This document shows positions 8,817-17,720 of a DNA stretch of 64,000 nt, piece after piece (the first letter of the stretch is position 1; each line of letters starts with the position of its first letter). The stretch comes from Streptomyces viridochromogenes (GTDB taxonomy: Bacteria > Actinomycetota > Actinomycetes > Streptomycetales > Streptomycetaceae), in assembly GCF_001270495.1 (NCBI RefSeq), contig NZ_LGUR01000061.1, positions 68,941-132,940 of the forward strand. The letters are read 5' to 3'. The notes under the pieces were generated by a model that ran no database searches, had not been told where the DNA came from, and saw nothing but the letters and a program-made list of their open reading frames with translations. The position numbers and the translations under genes were made by a program.

Positions 8817-8846
8817 TGTCAACGATGACATAAGTCAACGATGACA
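8817..8846. promoter_or_regulatory. Tandem LacI-type operators before the importer operon
   Basis: TGTCAACGATGACA (8817-8830) and AGTCAACGATGACA (8833-8846) are 16 bp apart, matching the arrangement at 7583-7612. The consensus TGTCAWCGWTGACA has the central CG typical of LacI/GalR operators. On the minus strand the sites contain TTGACA/TTGACT and could overlap a promoter for the kinase gene. Confidence 0.8.
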
Positions 8847-8906
8847 CCCCGGGCGGCGTGCTCTGATCCCAACTCCGTGCCGCTCGCTATCCCACAGGAG
8901 TCGATC

Positions 8907-9923
8907 ATGTCTCGCACCACTCGCCTGTCCTCCTCCCTCCTCAGAGTCGCCGCGCTCTCGGGCGTCGCGGCCCTCACCCTGACGGCCTGCGGGTCCGGCT
9001 CCGGATCGGGCTCCTCGAGTTCCGGCTCGGGCGAGGTCAAGGTCGGTCTGATCACCAAGACCGACACCAACCCGTTCTTCGTGAAGATGAAGGAGGGCGC
9101 GGAGAAGGCCGCCAAGGAGAACGGCGCCCAACTGTCCACTGCGGCGGGCAAGTTCGACGGGGACAACGCCGGGCAGGTCACCGCCATCGAGAACATGGTC
9201 GCCGCCGGGGTCAAGGGCATCCTGATCACCCCGAGCGACTCCAAGGCCATCGTGCCCGCGATCGAGAAGGCCCGCGCCAAGGGCGTCCTGGTCATCGCCC
9301 TGGACACCCCGACCGACCCGGAGAGCGCGGTCGACGCCCTCTTCGCCACCGACAACCTCAAGGCCGGCGAGCTGATCGGCGAGTACGCCAAGGCCGCCAT
9401 GAAGGGCAAGACCGCGAAGATAGCCGCCCTCGACCTCGCGCCGGGCGTCTCCGTCGGCGTCCAGCGGCACAACGGTTTCCTCAAGGGCTTCGGCGCCACC
9501 GACAAGGACGTCGCCTGCGCCCAGGACACGGGCGGCGACCAGGCCAAGGGCCAGACGGCGATGGAGAACTGTCTCCAGAAGGAGCCCGACATCAACGTCG
9601 TCTACACCATCAACGAGCCGGCGGCCCTGGGCGCGTACACCGCGCTGAAGGCCAAGGGCCGGGAGAAGGACGTACTGATCGTCTCCGTGGACGGCGGCTG
9701 CACCGGCACCCAGGCCGTCAAGGACGGCAAGATCGCCGCGACTTCTCAGCAGTACCCGCTGAAGATGGCCGCCGAGGGCGTCAAGGCTGTCGTTGCGTAC
9801 GCCAAGGACGGCAAGAAGGCGTCCGGCTACACCGACACCGGCGTCACGCTGATCAGCGACAAGGCCCAGGACGGCGTCACGTCGAAGGACACCGCCTACG
9901 GCCTGGAGAACTGCTGGGGCTGA
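8907..9923 (+). CDS. frcB: Sugar ABC transporter substrate-binding lipoprotein (fructose type)
   Basis: The 338-residue protein starts with a lipoprotein signal whose lipobox is LTAC, then a Gly/Ser linker and a type I periplasmic-binding fold of the RbsB/FrcB group ([58 protein letters not shown]). It is anchored outside the membrane and captures the sugar. ATG 8907 has AGGAG 6 bases upstream; the longer frame from 8841 lies in the operator and is rejected. It is the first gene of the importer operon. A hairpin follows at 9956, which would keep binding-protein mRNA more abundant than the membrane parts. Fructose is inferred from the neighbouring fructanase and kinase. Confidence 0.88.
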   Translation: MSRTTRLSSSLLRVAALSGVAALTLTACGSGSGSGSSSSGSGEVKVGLITKTDTNPFFVKMKEGAEKAAKENGAQLSTAAGKFDGDNAGQVTAIENMVAAGVKGILITPSDSKAIVPAIEKARAKGVLVIALDTPTDPESAVDALFATDNLKAGELIGEYAKAAMKGKTAKIAALDLAPGVSVGVQRHNGFLKGFGATDKDVACAQDTGGDQAKGQTAMENCLQKEPDINVVYTINEPAALGAYTALKAKGREKDVLIVSVDGGCTGTQAVKDGKIAATSQQYPLKMAAEGVKAVVAYAKDGKKASGYTDTGVTLISDKAQDGVTSKDTAYGLENCWG

Positions 9924-9955
9924 GCCGGCCGCCTGATCCGTACGCCCCCGCAGCG

Positions 9956-9996
9956 GGGCGGCCGTCCCTTCCTCCCTGACCGGGGGACGGCCGCCC
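9956..9996 (+). terminator. Intra-operon hairpin (attenuator) after the binding-protein gene
   Basis: GGGCGGCCGTCCC (9956-9968) pairs perfectly with GGGACGGCCGCCC (9984-9996) across a 15-base loop, followed by the T-rich GTCCTTTTGTCC. It lies in the 136-bp gap between binding-protein and permease genes and probably reduces read-through or protects the upstream mRNA. Confidence 0.75.
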
Positions 9997-10059
9997 GCTC
10001 GTCCTTTTGTCCTCCGACCAGGAAGGACAACGACCACTGTCTTCCGACAAGGACCTCGC

Positions 10060-11069
10060 ATGACAGCCACGACCACACCCCCGGGCACGTCCTCGCCGTA
10101 CGCAGAGCTCAAAGCACCGACCACGGCCCGCCGCCTGCTCACGGCACCGACCACCGGCCCCCTGGTCGCCCTCCTCCTGGCCTGTGCCTTCTTCTCCTTC
10201 TCGACCGAGCAGTTCCTCACGGGCGGGAACTTCTCGCTGATCGTGCAGCAGGTCATGGTCGTGGGCACCCTCGCCATCGGACAGACCCTGATCATCCTGA
10301 CCGCGGGCATCGACCTGTCGTGCGGTGCCGTGATGGCGTTCGGCAGCATCGTGATCGCCAAGATGGCGGCCGAGGGCTCCCTGCCTCCGCTCGCCGCCAT
10401 CGCCCTGGGCCTGGTCGTCTGCGGCGGATTCGGTCTGCTCAACGGGCTGTTGGTGCAGAAGATCCCGCTGCCGCCGTTCATCGTCACCCTCGGCATGCTC
10501 AACGTGGCGTTCGCGCTGACCCACATCTACTCCGAGGAGCAGACGGTCACCAACCTGCCGGGCCCGCTGACCGCGCTCGGAGAGACCTTCCCGCTCGGCC
10601 ACACCGACATCACCTACGGCTCCCTCGTCACCATCGCCCTGTTCCTCCTCCTCGCCTACTCGCTGAGCAACACCGGCTGGGGCCGGCACGTGTACGCCCT
10701 GGGCAACAGCCAGGAAGCGGCGCGCCTCAACGGCATCCGCACCTCCCGCCTGACCATCGGCATCTACACCGTGGCGGGTCTCCTCTACGGCATCGCCGCC
10801 CTGCTGCTCATCTCCCGCACCGGAGTCGGCGACCCGCAGGCCGGCCAGACCGACAACCTCGACAGCATCACCGCCGTGGTCCTCGGTGGCACCAGCCTCT
10901 TCGGCGGACGCGGATCGGTCCTCGGCACCTTCATCGGCGTCCTCATCGTGGGCGTCTTCCGCAACGGTCTGCAGCTGATGGGCGTCGCGTCCATCTACCA
11001 GACCCTGATCACCGGCGTCCTGGTGATCCTCGCGGTGACCGTCGACCAGCTCTCCCGGAAGAAGGCCCG

Positions 11070-11073
<4 letters not shown>
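10060..11073 (+). CDS. frcC: Sugar ABC transporter permease (RbsC/FrcC family)
   Basis: The 337-residue integral membrane protein has the repeated hydrophobic segments of CUT2 permeases. Family motifs include ILTAGIDLSCGAVMAFGSIV, NGLLVQKIPLPPFIVTLGML, and the EAA-like cytoplasmic stretch GNSQEAARLNGIRTSRLTIGIYT. The C-terminal GGTSLFGGRGSVLGTFIGVLI is also typical. It forms the membrane channel for the importer. Its stop overlaps the ATG of the ATPase gene (ATGA at 11070), so the two are translationally coupled. Confidence 0.88.
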
Positions 11074-11906
<833 letters not shown>

Positions 11907-11982
11907 CAGCACGACCCAGCTCTCGTGGTTTCCGGCCGAGGCCGCGGCCGGAACCGAGAGCCCTCAGGAGACGGTTTCCTCC

Positions 11983-13005
11983 ATGGCAGCGAACCGCCGC
12001 CCCACCCTGGCCGATGTCGCCCGAGAAGTCGGCGTCAGCGCCAAGACGGTCTCCCGCGTCCTCAACGAGGACGGGCCCGCCTCCGCCCAGACCAGGGAAC
12101 AGGTGCTCGCCGCGGTGGCCAAGCTCGGCTTCCAGCCGAACCTCATGGCCCGCAACATCCGCGTCGGCGGACCCGACACCACGGTCGGACTGGTCATCCC
12201 GGACCTCGGGAACCCCTTCTTCGGGGCCGTGGCCCAGAGCATCGAGGACACGGTCCGCGACCGCGGACTGACCCTGCTCATGGGCTCCTCCGCGGACGAC
12301 GCCGAACGCGAACGCGCCCTGACGGACAAGTTCCTCGCCCGTCGCGTCAGCATCCTGATCGTCGTACCGTCCGTCGGCGCCGACCACTCCCACCTCAAGT
12401 CCCACCGGACGGCGGGACTGCCCGTGATCTTCCTCGACCGACCCGGAGTCGGCCTCGCCACGGACAGCATCGTCAGCTCCAACCGTGCCGGAGCCCACGA
12501 TGGTGTCGCCCACCTCATCGCCCACGACCACCGGCGCATCGGCTTCGTCGGCGATCTGCCCACCAAGCTCTACACCCGCCGCGAACGCCTGGCCGGCTAC
12601 CGCTCGGCGCTGCAGGAAGCCGACATCCTCTACGACCGCCTGCTCGTCACCAACGCCCACGACCAGCAAGGAGCCGAGGCCGCGACCGCCCAACTCCTCG
12701 GCCTGGCCGATCCCCCCACGGCCCTGTTCGCCGGCAACAACATCATGGCGCTGGGGATAGTCGCCGAACTGGCCCGCAGCAAACGCAAGGACGTCGCCGT
12801 CGTCGCCTTCGACGACGTGTCGCTCGCCGAGGCGCTCGAACCGGCCCTGACGGTCGTCGCCCAGGACCCGGAAGAACTCGGCAGAACGGCGGCGACCACC
12901 GCCCTGACCCGCCTCGACGGCGACCGCACCCGCGCCCGCACCATCACGGTCCCCACCCGGCTGATCGTCCGAGGCTCGGGCGAGCAGCCCGCGCCCAAAC
13001 GGTAG
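11983..13005 (+). CDS. LacI-family transcriptional repressor of the fructan/fructose locus
   Basis: The 340-residue protein has an N-terminal LacI helix-turn-helix (RRPTLADVAREVGVSAKTVSRVLNEDGPAS) with hinge helix FQPNLMARNIR, and a C-terminal sugar-binding core (GLVIPDLGNPFFGAVAQSIE, VFLDRPG, DGVAHLIAHDHRRIGFVGD). It probably binds the two tandem operators at 7583 and 8817 and releases them with fructose or a phosphorylated form as inducer. It lies 76 bases after the ATPase gene in the same direction, so it may be partly cotranscribed. An AGGAG lies 12 bases before the ATG. Confidence 0.9.
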   Translation: MAANRRPTLADVAREVGVSAKTVSRVLNEDGPASAQTREQVLAAVAKLGFQPNLMARNIRVGGPDTTVGLVIPDLGNPFFGAVAQSIEDTVRDRGLTLLMGSSADDAERERALTDKFLARRVSILIVVPSVGADHSHLKSHRTAGLPVIFLDRPGVGLATDSIVSSNRAGAHDGVAHLIAHDHRRIGFVGDLPTKLYTRRERLAGYRSALQEADILYDRLLVTNAHDQQGAEAATAQLLGLADPPTALFAGNNIMALGIVAELARSKRKDVAVVAFDDVSLAEALEPALTVVAQDPEELGRTAATTALTRLDGDRTRARTITVPTRLIVRGSGEQPAPKR

Positions 13006-13078
13006 GCGGCTTGTCCCTGCCGGAATCGGGGACGGCACGCGAAGGTCTTCCACTGAGCCCCGCGCCCTGACGTGCCGA

Positions 13079-13247
13079 CCTGACGGGTCGTGGGGCAGCC
13101 CGCCCTGGTGGCGACAACGCCGCCGCTGCCGCCTGCCTCGGCTCCGTCCTTCGCCCCGATGACGTGGTGCTCGTAAAGGCGTCACGCGGCGGCCGGCTCT
13201 GGCAGATCGCCCAAGCCCTCACAGGGCGGCCCATCACCGGCCCGTGA
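13079..13247 (+). pseudogene. Fragment resembling the C-terminus of a Mur ligase (MurF-like)
   Basis: The frame before the stop at 13245 reads GGDNAAAAACLGSVLRPDDVVLVKASRGGRLWQIAQALTG. The pattern DVVLVKASR followed by an amphipathic helix is typical of the C-terminal domain of MurF-type ligases. No start or upstream domains exist, so at most this is a relic. The rest of the 13006-13378 gap has no gene I can support. Confidence 0.4.
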
Positions 13248-13378
13248 GCCGCCGTGCATCGCTGTGCAGCAGACCACTTGCCCGTCCCGCCCTGCCTCGG
13301 CCACCGCCGTCAGCGGCCCTCGGCCTCCGGCGGCTGACGTCCCTTCCCTCGGCGAGCTCTTCACGAGGGCCGTCGGTG

Positions 13379-13993
13379 TCATGCTCCGCCGCCGGTCTCG
13401 GGTACCGGTGTGCCCGGTGGCGTGAAGGCGGCGAGCACGGTGGCGGTGATGTGGTCGGCGGCGCGGTCGGACGTGAGGCGGCCGGCGCGGATCTCCTCTG
13501 CCGCGCTGTGCATGACCGCGTGCAGGACATTGACCAGCCAGGCGATCGGCAGGTCCGTACGGAAGGCTCCCTCGGCGCGGCCGCGGGCGACCAGCGCCTC
13601 GACGCGGGCGGCGGGTCCGGCATGCAGTTCGCGGATGCGGCCGGCGGAGAGTTCCCGTTGGGCGGCGACGAGGAGCGCTCGTGCCTGGTCCACCAGGTGC
13701 CAGCCGGCCTCGATGTACCGCGCCAGGGCGAGCAGCGGATCACCGGCCAGGTCGACCGTGTCCAGCACGTCGTTGCCCCGGTCGATGGCGCGGCTCATCG
13801 CCGCGTCGACGACCTCCGCCCGGGAGGCGAAGTGCGCGTACAGCGTCACCCGGCCCACGCCCGCGGCCCGCGCGATCTCGCTCAGGCTCGCCTCCGGGTT
13901 CCGTCCGAGGCATTCGGCCGCCGCCTGCACGATCGCCTCGATGCTGCGCAGAGCGTCGGCACGCTTGGCGGCCGTGGAGTTCTTGCTGCCCAT
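13379..13993 (-). CDS. TetR-family transcriptional repressor of the adjacent MFS pump
   Basis: The 204-residue protein has a TetR DNA-binding domain (ALRSIEAIVQAAAECLGR, then the helix-turn-helix SLSEIARAAGVGRVTLYAHFASRAEVVDAAM) and a helical ligand-binding C-terminus. It is divergent from the efflux gene at 14098. An inverted repeat, TTATAC-N9-GTATAA, lies between them at 14035-14055, the usual arrangement of a local drug-pump repressor. ATG 13993 (MGSKNST) is chosen; the frame is open further upstream but would run into the operator region. Confidence 0.88.
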   Translation of the reverse strand: MGSKNSTAAKRADALRSIEAIVQAAAECLGRNPEASLSEIARAAGVGRVTLYAHFASRAEVVDAAMSRAIDRGNDVLDTVDLAGDPLLALARYIEAGWHLVDQARALLVAAQRELSAGRIRELHAGPAARVEALVARGRAEGAFRTDLPIAWLVNVLHAVMHSAAEEIRAGRLTSDRAADHITATVLAAFTPPGTPVPETGGGA

Positions 13994-14034
13994 GCACCCA
14001 CAGTACCCCAGCAAGTCGTACAGCACTGTTTGGC

Positions 14035-14055
14035 TTATACCCCCGGGGCGTATAA
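14035..14055. promoter_or_regulatory. Candidate TetR operator between repressor and MFS genes
   Basis: TTATAC and GTATAA form a 6-bp inverted repeat around a GC-rich 9-bp centre (CCCCGGGGC). It lies 42 bp from each start codon. Short direct repeats CACTGTT occur on both sides (about 14023 and 14065). Confidence 0.6.
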
Positions 14056-14097
14056 CGTGAACACCACTGTTCGACTTAGCGACGAGGGGTGAGCGCG

Positions 14098-15495
14098 ATG
14101 AGCGACACGGAAACCACCACCACACGCGCACCTGATGCACCGCATCCGCTGCGCTGGACGGCCTTGGGGCTGCTGGGGCTGGCCCAGCTGATGCTGATCC
14201 TCGACATCACCGTGGTCGCGATCGCGCTGCCTGACATGGGCGCCGAACTCGACCTGGGCCGCGCGGCGCTGACCTGGGTGGTCAGCGGATACGCCCTCAC
14301 GTTCGGGAGTCTGATGCTGCTCGGCGGCCGGGCCGCGGACCTGTTCGGTCCCAAGCGGGTCGTCCTGGCCGGGCTCGCGGTGTTCACCGTCGCCTCGCTG
14401 GCCGCAGGACTCGCCACCGGTGCCCCGCTGCTGCTCGCCGCGCGAATCGCCCAGGGTGTCGGCGCCGCGATGCTCTCGCCCGCCGCGCTGTCCGTGGTGG
14501 TGCGGCTGTTCGACGGCGACGAGCGCAACCGCGCGCTGGGCATCTGGTCGGCGCTCGGCGGCGGGGGCGCCGCCCTCGGCGTGCTGCTGGGCGGACTGAT
14601 CACGGCAGGTCCGGGCTGGGCCTGGGTCTTCTTCGTCAACGTCCCTGTGGGCCTGGTCGTCCTCGTCTCGCTTGCCCGGATCCTGCCCGGCTTGCCGCGC
14701 GCGGCCGCCGGTTCCCTCGACATACCCGGCGCTGTGCTGGTCGCCGCCGCGACCGGCGCCCTCATCTACGCCCTGCTCCGTGCCGGTGACCACGGCTGGC
14801 TCGACCTCGTCACGGTGGCTCTGGTCGCCGCCTCTGCAGCCGTCTACGCGGCCTTCGCCCTCTGGCAACGCCGGGCGGCGGCACCGCTGATGGACCTGCG
14901 TCTGCTCGGCCGACGCCCGGTGGTGGCGGGCACCTTCGTCATCGCCGTGACGACGGCGCTGATGGTGGGGGCCTTCTTCCTCGGCTCCTTCTACCTCCAG
15001 AACCATCAGGACCACGGTGCTCTGACGACCGGTGTGCTGTTCCTGCCGGTGGCGCTGCTGACCATGGCCGCAGCCGCAGCCGCCGGACGCGTGATCGGCC
15101 GTCTGGGAGCACGGCTGCTGGCTGTGGTCTCCCTCGCCGTGGCAGCCGCCGGGTTCCTCGTTCCGGTGCTGTGGTCGGGAACGGCCGCGATGGTCACCGG
15201 CGTCAGCGTGGCCGCTGCGGGTCTGGGCGCGCTGTTCGTGGTCGCCTCCGCCACCGCGCTCGCCGGCGTCGCACCCCACGAGGCCGGGGTGACGTCGGGG
15301 ATCGTGAGCACCTTCCACGAGTTCGGCGCCTCGGCCGGCGCCGCGGCCGTCTCCAGCGCCGCCGCCGCGAGCATCGCCGCCCGCACCGGCGGCCAGACGG
15401 CCTCCGGGTTCGACGACGCGTTCCTCGTCGCCACGGGCATGGCCGCGGTCTCCGCCGTCATCGTCCTGTGGCTGATCCCCGCCAAGCACGAGTAA
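14098..15495 (+). CDS. MFS drug efflux transporter (DHA2/EmrB-QacA type)
   Basis: The roughly 465-residue protein has about 14 hydrophobic segments. Family motifs include LDITVVAIALPDMGAELDLG at the first helix, WVVSGYALTFGSLMLLGGRAADLFGPKR (motif A region), and RIAQGVGAAMLSPAALSVV. It exports hydrophobic drugs using the proton gradient. The ATG at 14098 has GAGGGG 8 bases upstream; a GTG at 14089 in the same frame overlaps that ribosome site and is less likely. Control by the divergent TetR at 13379 is probable. Confidence 0.9.
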   Translation: MSDTETTTTRAPDAPHPLRWTALGLLGLAQLMLILDITVVAIALPDMGAELDLGRAALTWVVSGYALTFGSLMLLGGRAADLFGPKRVVLAGLAVFTVASLAAGLATGAPLLLAARIAQGVGAAMLSPAALSVVVRLFDGDERNRALGIWSALGGGGAALGVLLGGLITAGPGWAWVFFVNVPVGLVVLVSLARILPGLPRAAAGSLDIPGAVLVAAATGALIYALLRAGDHGWLDLVTVALVAASAAVYAAFALWQRRAAAPLMDLRLLGRRPVVAGTFVIAVTTALMVGAFFLGSFYLQNHQDHGALTTGVLFLPVALLTMAAAAAAGRVIGRLGARLLAVVSLAVAAAGFLVPVLWSGTAAMVTGVSVAAAGLGALFVVASATALAGVAPHEAGVTSGIVSTFHEFGASAGAAAVSSAAAASIAARTGGQTASGFDDAFLVATGMAAVSAVIVLWLIPAKHE

Positions 15496-15642
15496 GCCGA
15501 GGGCCGATGGGGTCGGCCGGGTTCAGCATCTCCGCAGCCGCGGCGCGGACGAAGCCGAAGACCCGACCCGTACACCCTGCCGGATCCGATCCACAACGCT
15601 CGGGCGTACCCGACGCGCTCAACGTGCTCACGGAGGCACTGG

Positions 15643-16170
15643 ATGAACATCGGAAGGCGTCGGCTGCTGACGGCCGGCATCACCACGGCATGTGTCGGCG
15701 CGGCACTGGGCGCAGCCCTGTGGATCGGCGGCACACAGCAAGAGAGCAACAACGGGCGAAGCGGCCGACAGGAAGCGGTCGCCGAACGCGGCCGGACCGT
15801 GATGCCCTTCGACCTCGAAGAGACCACCCACCACTTCACCCCGAACGAAACGGGCGGCATCCAGGACGTCGTCGCCGACCGACCCGATGACGAGAAGCAG
15901 ATCGCCCTCATCCGCACCCACCTGAAGCAGGAGGCCAAGGCGTTCGGCCAGGGCGACTTCGGCGACCCCGCCCAGATCCACGGCACCGCCATGCCGGGAC
16001 TCACGGCACTGCAAGACGGCTACGAGCGAATCGCGGTGCGCTACCGGGAACGGTCCGACGGAGCCACCCTCACCTACACCACCGACGAGCCCGCCCTGGT
16101 CGACGCCCTGCACGACTGGTTCGAAGCGCAGCTCAGCGACCACGGCGACCACGCCGAAACCGGCCATTGA
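15643..16170 (+). CDS. Uncharacterised membrane-anchored/exported protein
   Basis: The 175-residue protein starts with a twin-arginine-like N-terminus (MNIGRRRLLTAG) and a hydrophobic helix, so it is probably anchored or exported. The mature part is acidic with FDLEETTHHFTPNETGGIQDVVADRPDD, IRTHLKQEAKAFGQGDFGDPAQIHGTAMPGL and WFEAQLSDHG. Similar actinobacterial proteins sometimes carry the label aspartate carbamoyltransferase, but no carbamoyl-phosphate site or transcarbamylase fold motif is present here, so I give no function. The GNAT gene follows closely downstream. Confidence 0.7.
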   Translation: MNIGRRRLLTAGITTACVGAALGAALWIGGTQQESNNGRSGRQEAVAERGRTVMPFDLEETTHHFTPNETGGIQDVVADRPDDEKQIALIRTHLKQEAKAFGQGDFGDPAQIHGTAMPGLTALQDGYERIAVRYRERSDGATLTYTTDEPALVDALHDWFEAQLSDHGDHAETGH

Positions 16171-16232
16171 CCAGCAGCCGAGCATCCCGGCAGGCCGTCA
16201 CCGCACACGACGCACGATCGGAGGTGGACAGG

Positions 16233-16652
16233 TTGAGCGACCCGTACGAGTTGAGGGTGGGTGTGCCCTCCGTCGAGGTCTTCCGGCGCCTGCGCACCGA
16301 CGCCGGCCTCTCGGACAAGGCCCCCGATGCGGTCGCACTCGCCCTGCCCAACACATGGCACGGGGTAGTCCTCCACCACGACGGGAAGCCCGTCGGCATG
16401 GGGCGCATCGTCGGTGACAGCGGTACCGCGTTCCAGATCGTCGACATCTGCGTACACCCCGCACACCAGGGCCGCGGCCTCGGCAGGCGCATCATGGCCG
16501 CGCTCACCGGGGAACTGGAGCGCCGGGCGCCGGCCACCGCCTACGTCTCGCTGATCGCGGACGGCCCCGCCCGCGTCCTCTACGAGAAGTTCGGCTTCGC
16601 CGACACCGCCACGCACGATTCGATCGGCATGTACCGCGTGATGGGCGCCTGA
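16233..16652 (+). CDS. GNAT-family N-acetyltransferase
   Basis: The product of about 139 residues has the GNAT acetyl-CoA site: VDICVHPAHQGRGLGRRIMAALTGEL contains the Q/RxxGxG/A loop, and VLYEKFGFADT is the C-terminal motif B. TTG at 16233 is chosen because GGAGG lies 8 bases upstream. The frame also extends to a TTG at 16167 overlapping the previous stop, which lacks a ribosome site. The acceptor substrate is unknown. Confidence 0.82.
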   Translation: MSDPYELRVGVPSVEVFRRLRTDAGLSDKAPDAVALALPNTWHGVVLHHDGKPVGMGRIVGDSGTAFQIVDICVHPAHQGRGLGRRIMAALTGELERRAPATAYVSLIADGPARVLYEKFGFADTATHDSIGMYRVMGA

Positions 16653-16662
16653 TCTCGGGCCT

Positions 16663-17328
16663 TCACCGGGGCAGGGTCTGGGTGACGCGCCACAGTCGGC
16701 GCGGCAGGTCACCCTCCTCGAAGGCGTGGACCTCGTTCAGGGTCCAGCCCTCGGCGAGGGTGTCGACGAGGGCGCGGTCGAAGAAGTGCACGGCGAAGCC
16801 GCCATGTTCGTAGATGTGGTCGCCGCGGGCGGTGCCGGTGCCGTAGTGGGCGTCGCCGGTGTGGCGGACGGTGTAGACGAGGGTTCCGCCCGGCCGCAGC
16901 ACCCGGCCGACCTCGCCGACGAGGGCGTGGATCTCCTCCGTCGACAGGGCCATGCACAGCAGCATGTGCGCGAACACCGCGTCCACCGAGGCGTCCGGCA
17001 GAGGCAGCGGGTCGCGAACGTCGTGCACGACCGCGGTCACACGATCGGCCACCCCCTGCTGCCGGGCGGCGGTCCGCAGCTGGTCGAGGCCGGTGGCGGA
17101 AAAGTCGGTGGCCCGGACGGTGAAGCCCTCGCGGGCGAGGTAGAGGGCGTCGCGGCCGTGGCCGGCTCCGAGCTCGACAACGTCACGGGCCCCGGCGGCA
17201 CGGAGGACGCCGGCGGCGTGGACGGCCGCAGCCGAGGGCTCCTCCCCGTACATGCCGGGGTGCGCGGTGTACGTCTCCTGCCAATGAGCCCTTTGCGCGT
17301 CGGCCAGGTCCTGTCCCTCGTCCGTCAT
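16663..17328 (-). CDS. Class I SAM-dependent methyltransferase
   Basis: The 221-residue protein has SAM motif I VVELGAGHGRDALYLA, motif II with the acidic RATDFS and the post-I loops VHDVRDPLPLPDASVDAVFAHMLLCM, typical of the Methyltransf_11/25 group. ATG 17328 (MTDEGQD) is taken as start; an upstream ATG at 17340 is possible. It is divergent from the metal-sensor gene at 17385 with only 56 bases between. Tellurite- or metal-linked methyltransferases have a similar layout, but the substrate is unknown. Confidence 0.78.
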   Translation of the reverse strand: MTDEGQDLADAQRAHWQETYTAHPGMYGEEPSAAAVHAAGVLRAAGARDVVELGAGHGRDALYLAREGFTVRATDFSATGLDQLRTAARQQGVADRVTAVVHDVRDPLPLPDASVDAVFAHMLLCMALSTEEIHALVGEVGRVLRPGGTLVYTVRHTGDAHYGTGTARGDHIYEHGGFAVHFFDRALVDTLAEGWTLNEVHAFEEGDLPRRLWRVTQTLPR

Positions 17329-17350
17329 GAACGCAAGCATAGTCCACCGT

Positions 17351-17378
17351 TTGCTGAATTCAGGATCTGCTGTACTGT
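17351..17378 (+). promoter_or_regulatory. Promoter with overlapping palindrome for the metal-sensor operon
   Basis: TTGCTG (17351-17356), a 16-bp spacer and TACTGT (17373-17378) form a good promoter. The perfect palindrome CTGAATTCAG (17354-17363) overlaps the -35 and is a candidate operator for the ArsR/CmtR-type repressor. The expected start of transcription falls at or next to the GTG at 17385, so the mRNA is probably leaderless. Confidence 0.6.
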
Positions 17379-17384
17379 CGTGAT

Positions 17385-17720
17385 GTGCTGACCGTTGCCT
17401 CCGACATCGACGTGCTGGCCCGCTTCGGCCGCGCGCTCGCCGATCCCATCCGCTGCCGGATCCTGCTCGCTCTGCGCCAGGCCCCCGCCTACCCGGCCGA
17501 CCTGGCCGATGCCCTCGGCGTCTCCCGCACCCGGCTGTCCAACCACCTGGCCTGCCTGCGCGACTGCGGCCTGGTCGTCACCGCGCCCGACGGCCGCCGC
17601 ACCCGCTACGAACTCGCCGACGAACGCCTCGGCCACGCCCTCGACGACCTGCGCACCGCGGTGGTCGCAGTGGAGGCGGACAAGACCTGCCCGGAAGTGG
17701 AGTCGAAGGGCTGCTGCTGA
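17385..17720 (+). CDS. CmtR-like ArsR/SmtB metal-sensing repressor
   Basis: The 111-residue winged-helix repressor closely follows Mycobacterium tuberculosis CmtR, the Cd(II)/Pb(II) sensor. It starts MLTV, has RFGRALADPIRCRILLAL, and the recognition region SRTRLSNHLACLRDCGLVV. Cys57, Cys61 and Cys102 occupy the same positions as the three CmtR metal ligands, so thiolate sensing of Cd/Pb (perhaps Zn) is well supported. The tail ends in an extra CC pair. The start is GTG with no ribosome site, fitting leaderless translation. Its stop overlaps the transporter ATG by one base. Confidence 0.88.
   Translation: MLTVASDIDVLARFGRALADPIRCRILLALRQAPAYPADLADALGVSRTRLSNHLACLRDCGLVVTAPDGRRTRYELADERLGHALDDLRTAVVAVEADKTCPEVESKGCC

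Noticed and set aside
15643..16170. Aspartate carbamoyltransferase, a label used for similar proteins
   Set aside because: At 175 residues with a membrane/signal segment and no carbamoyl-phosphate binding motif, the label is not supported.
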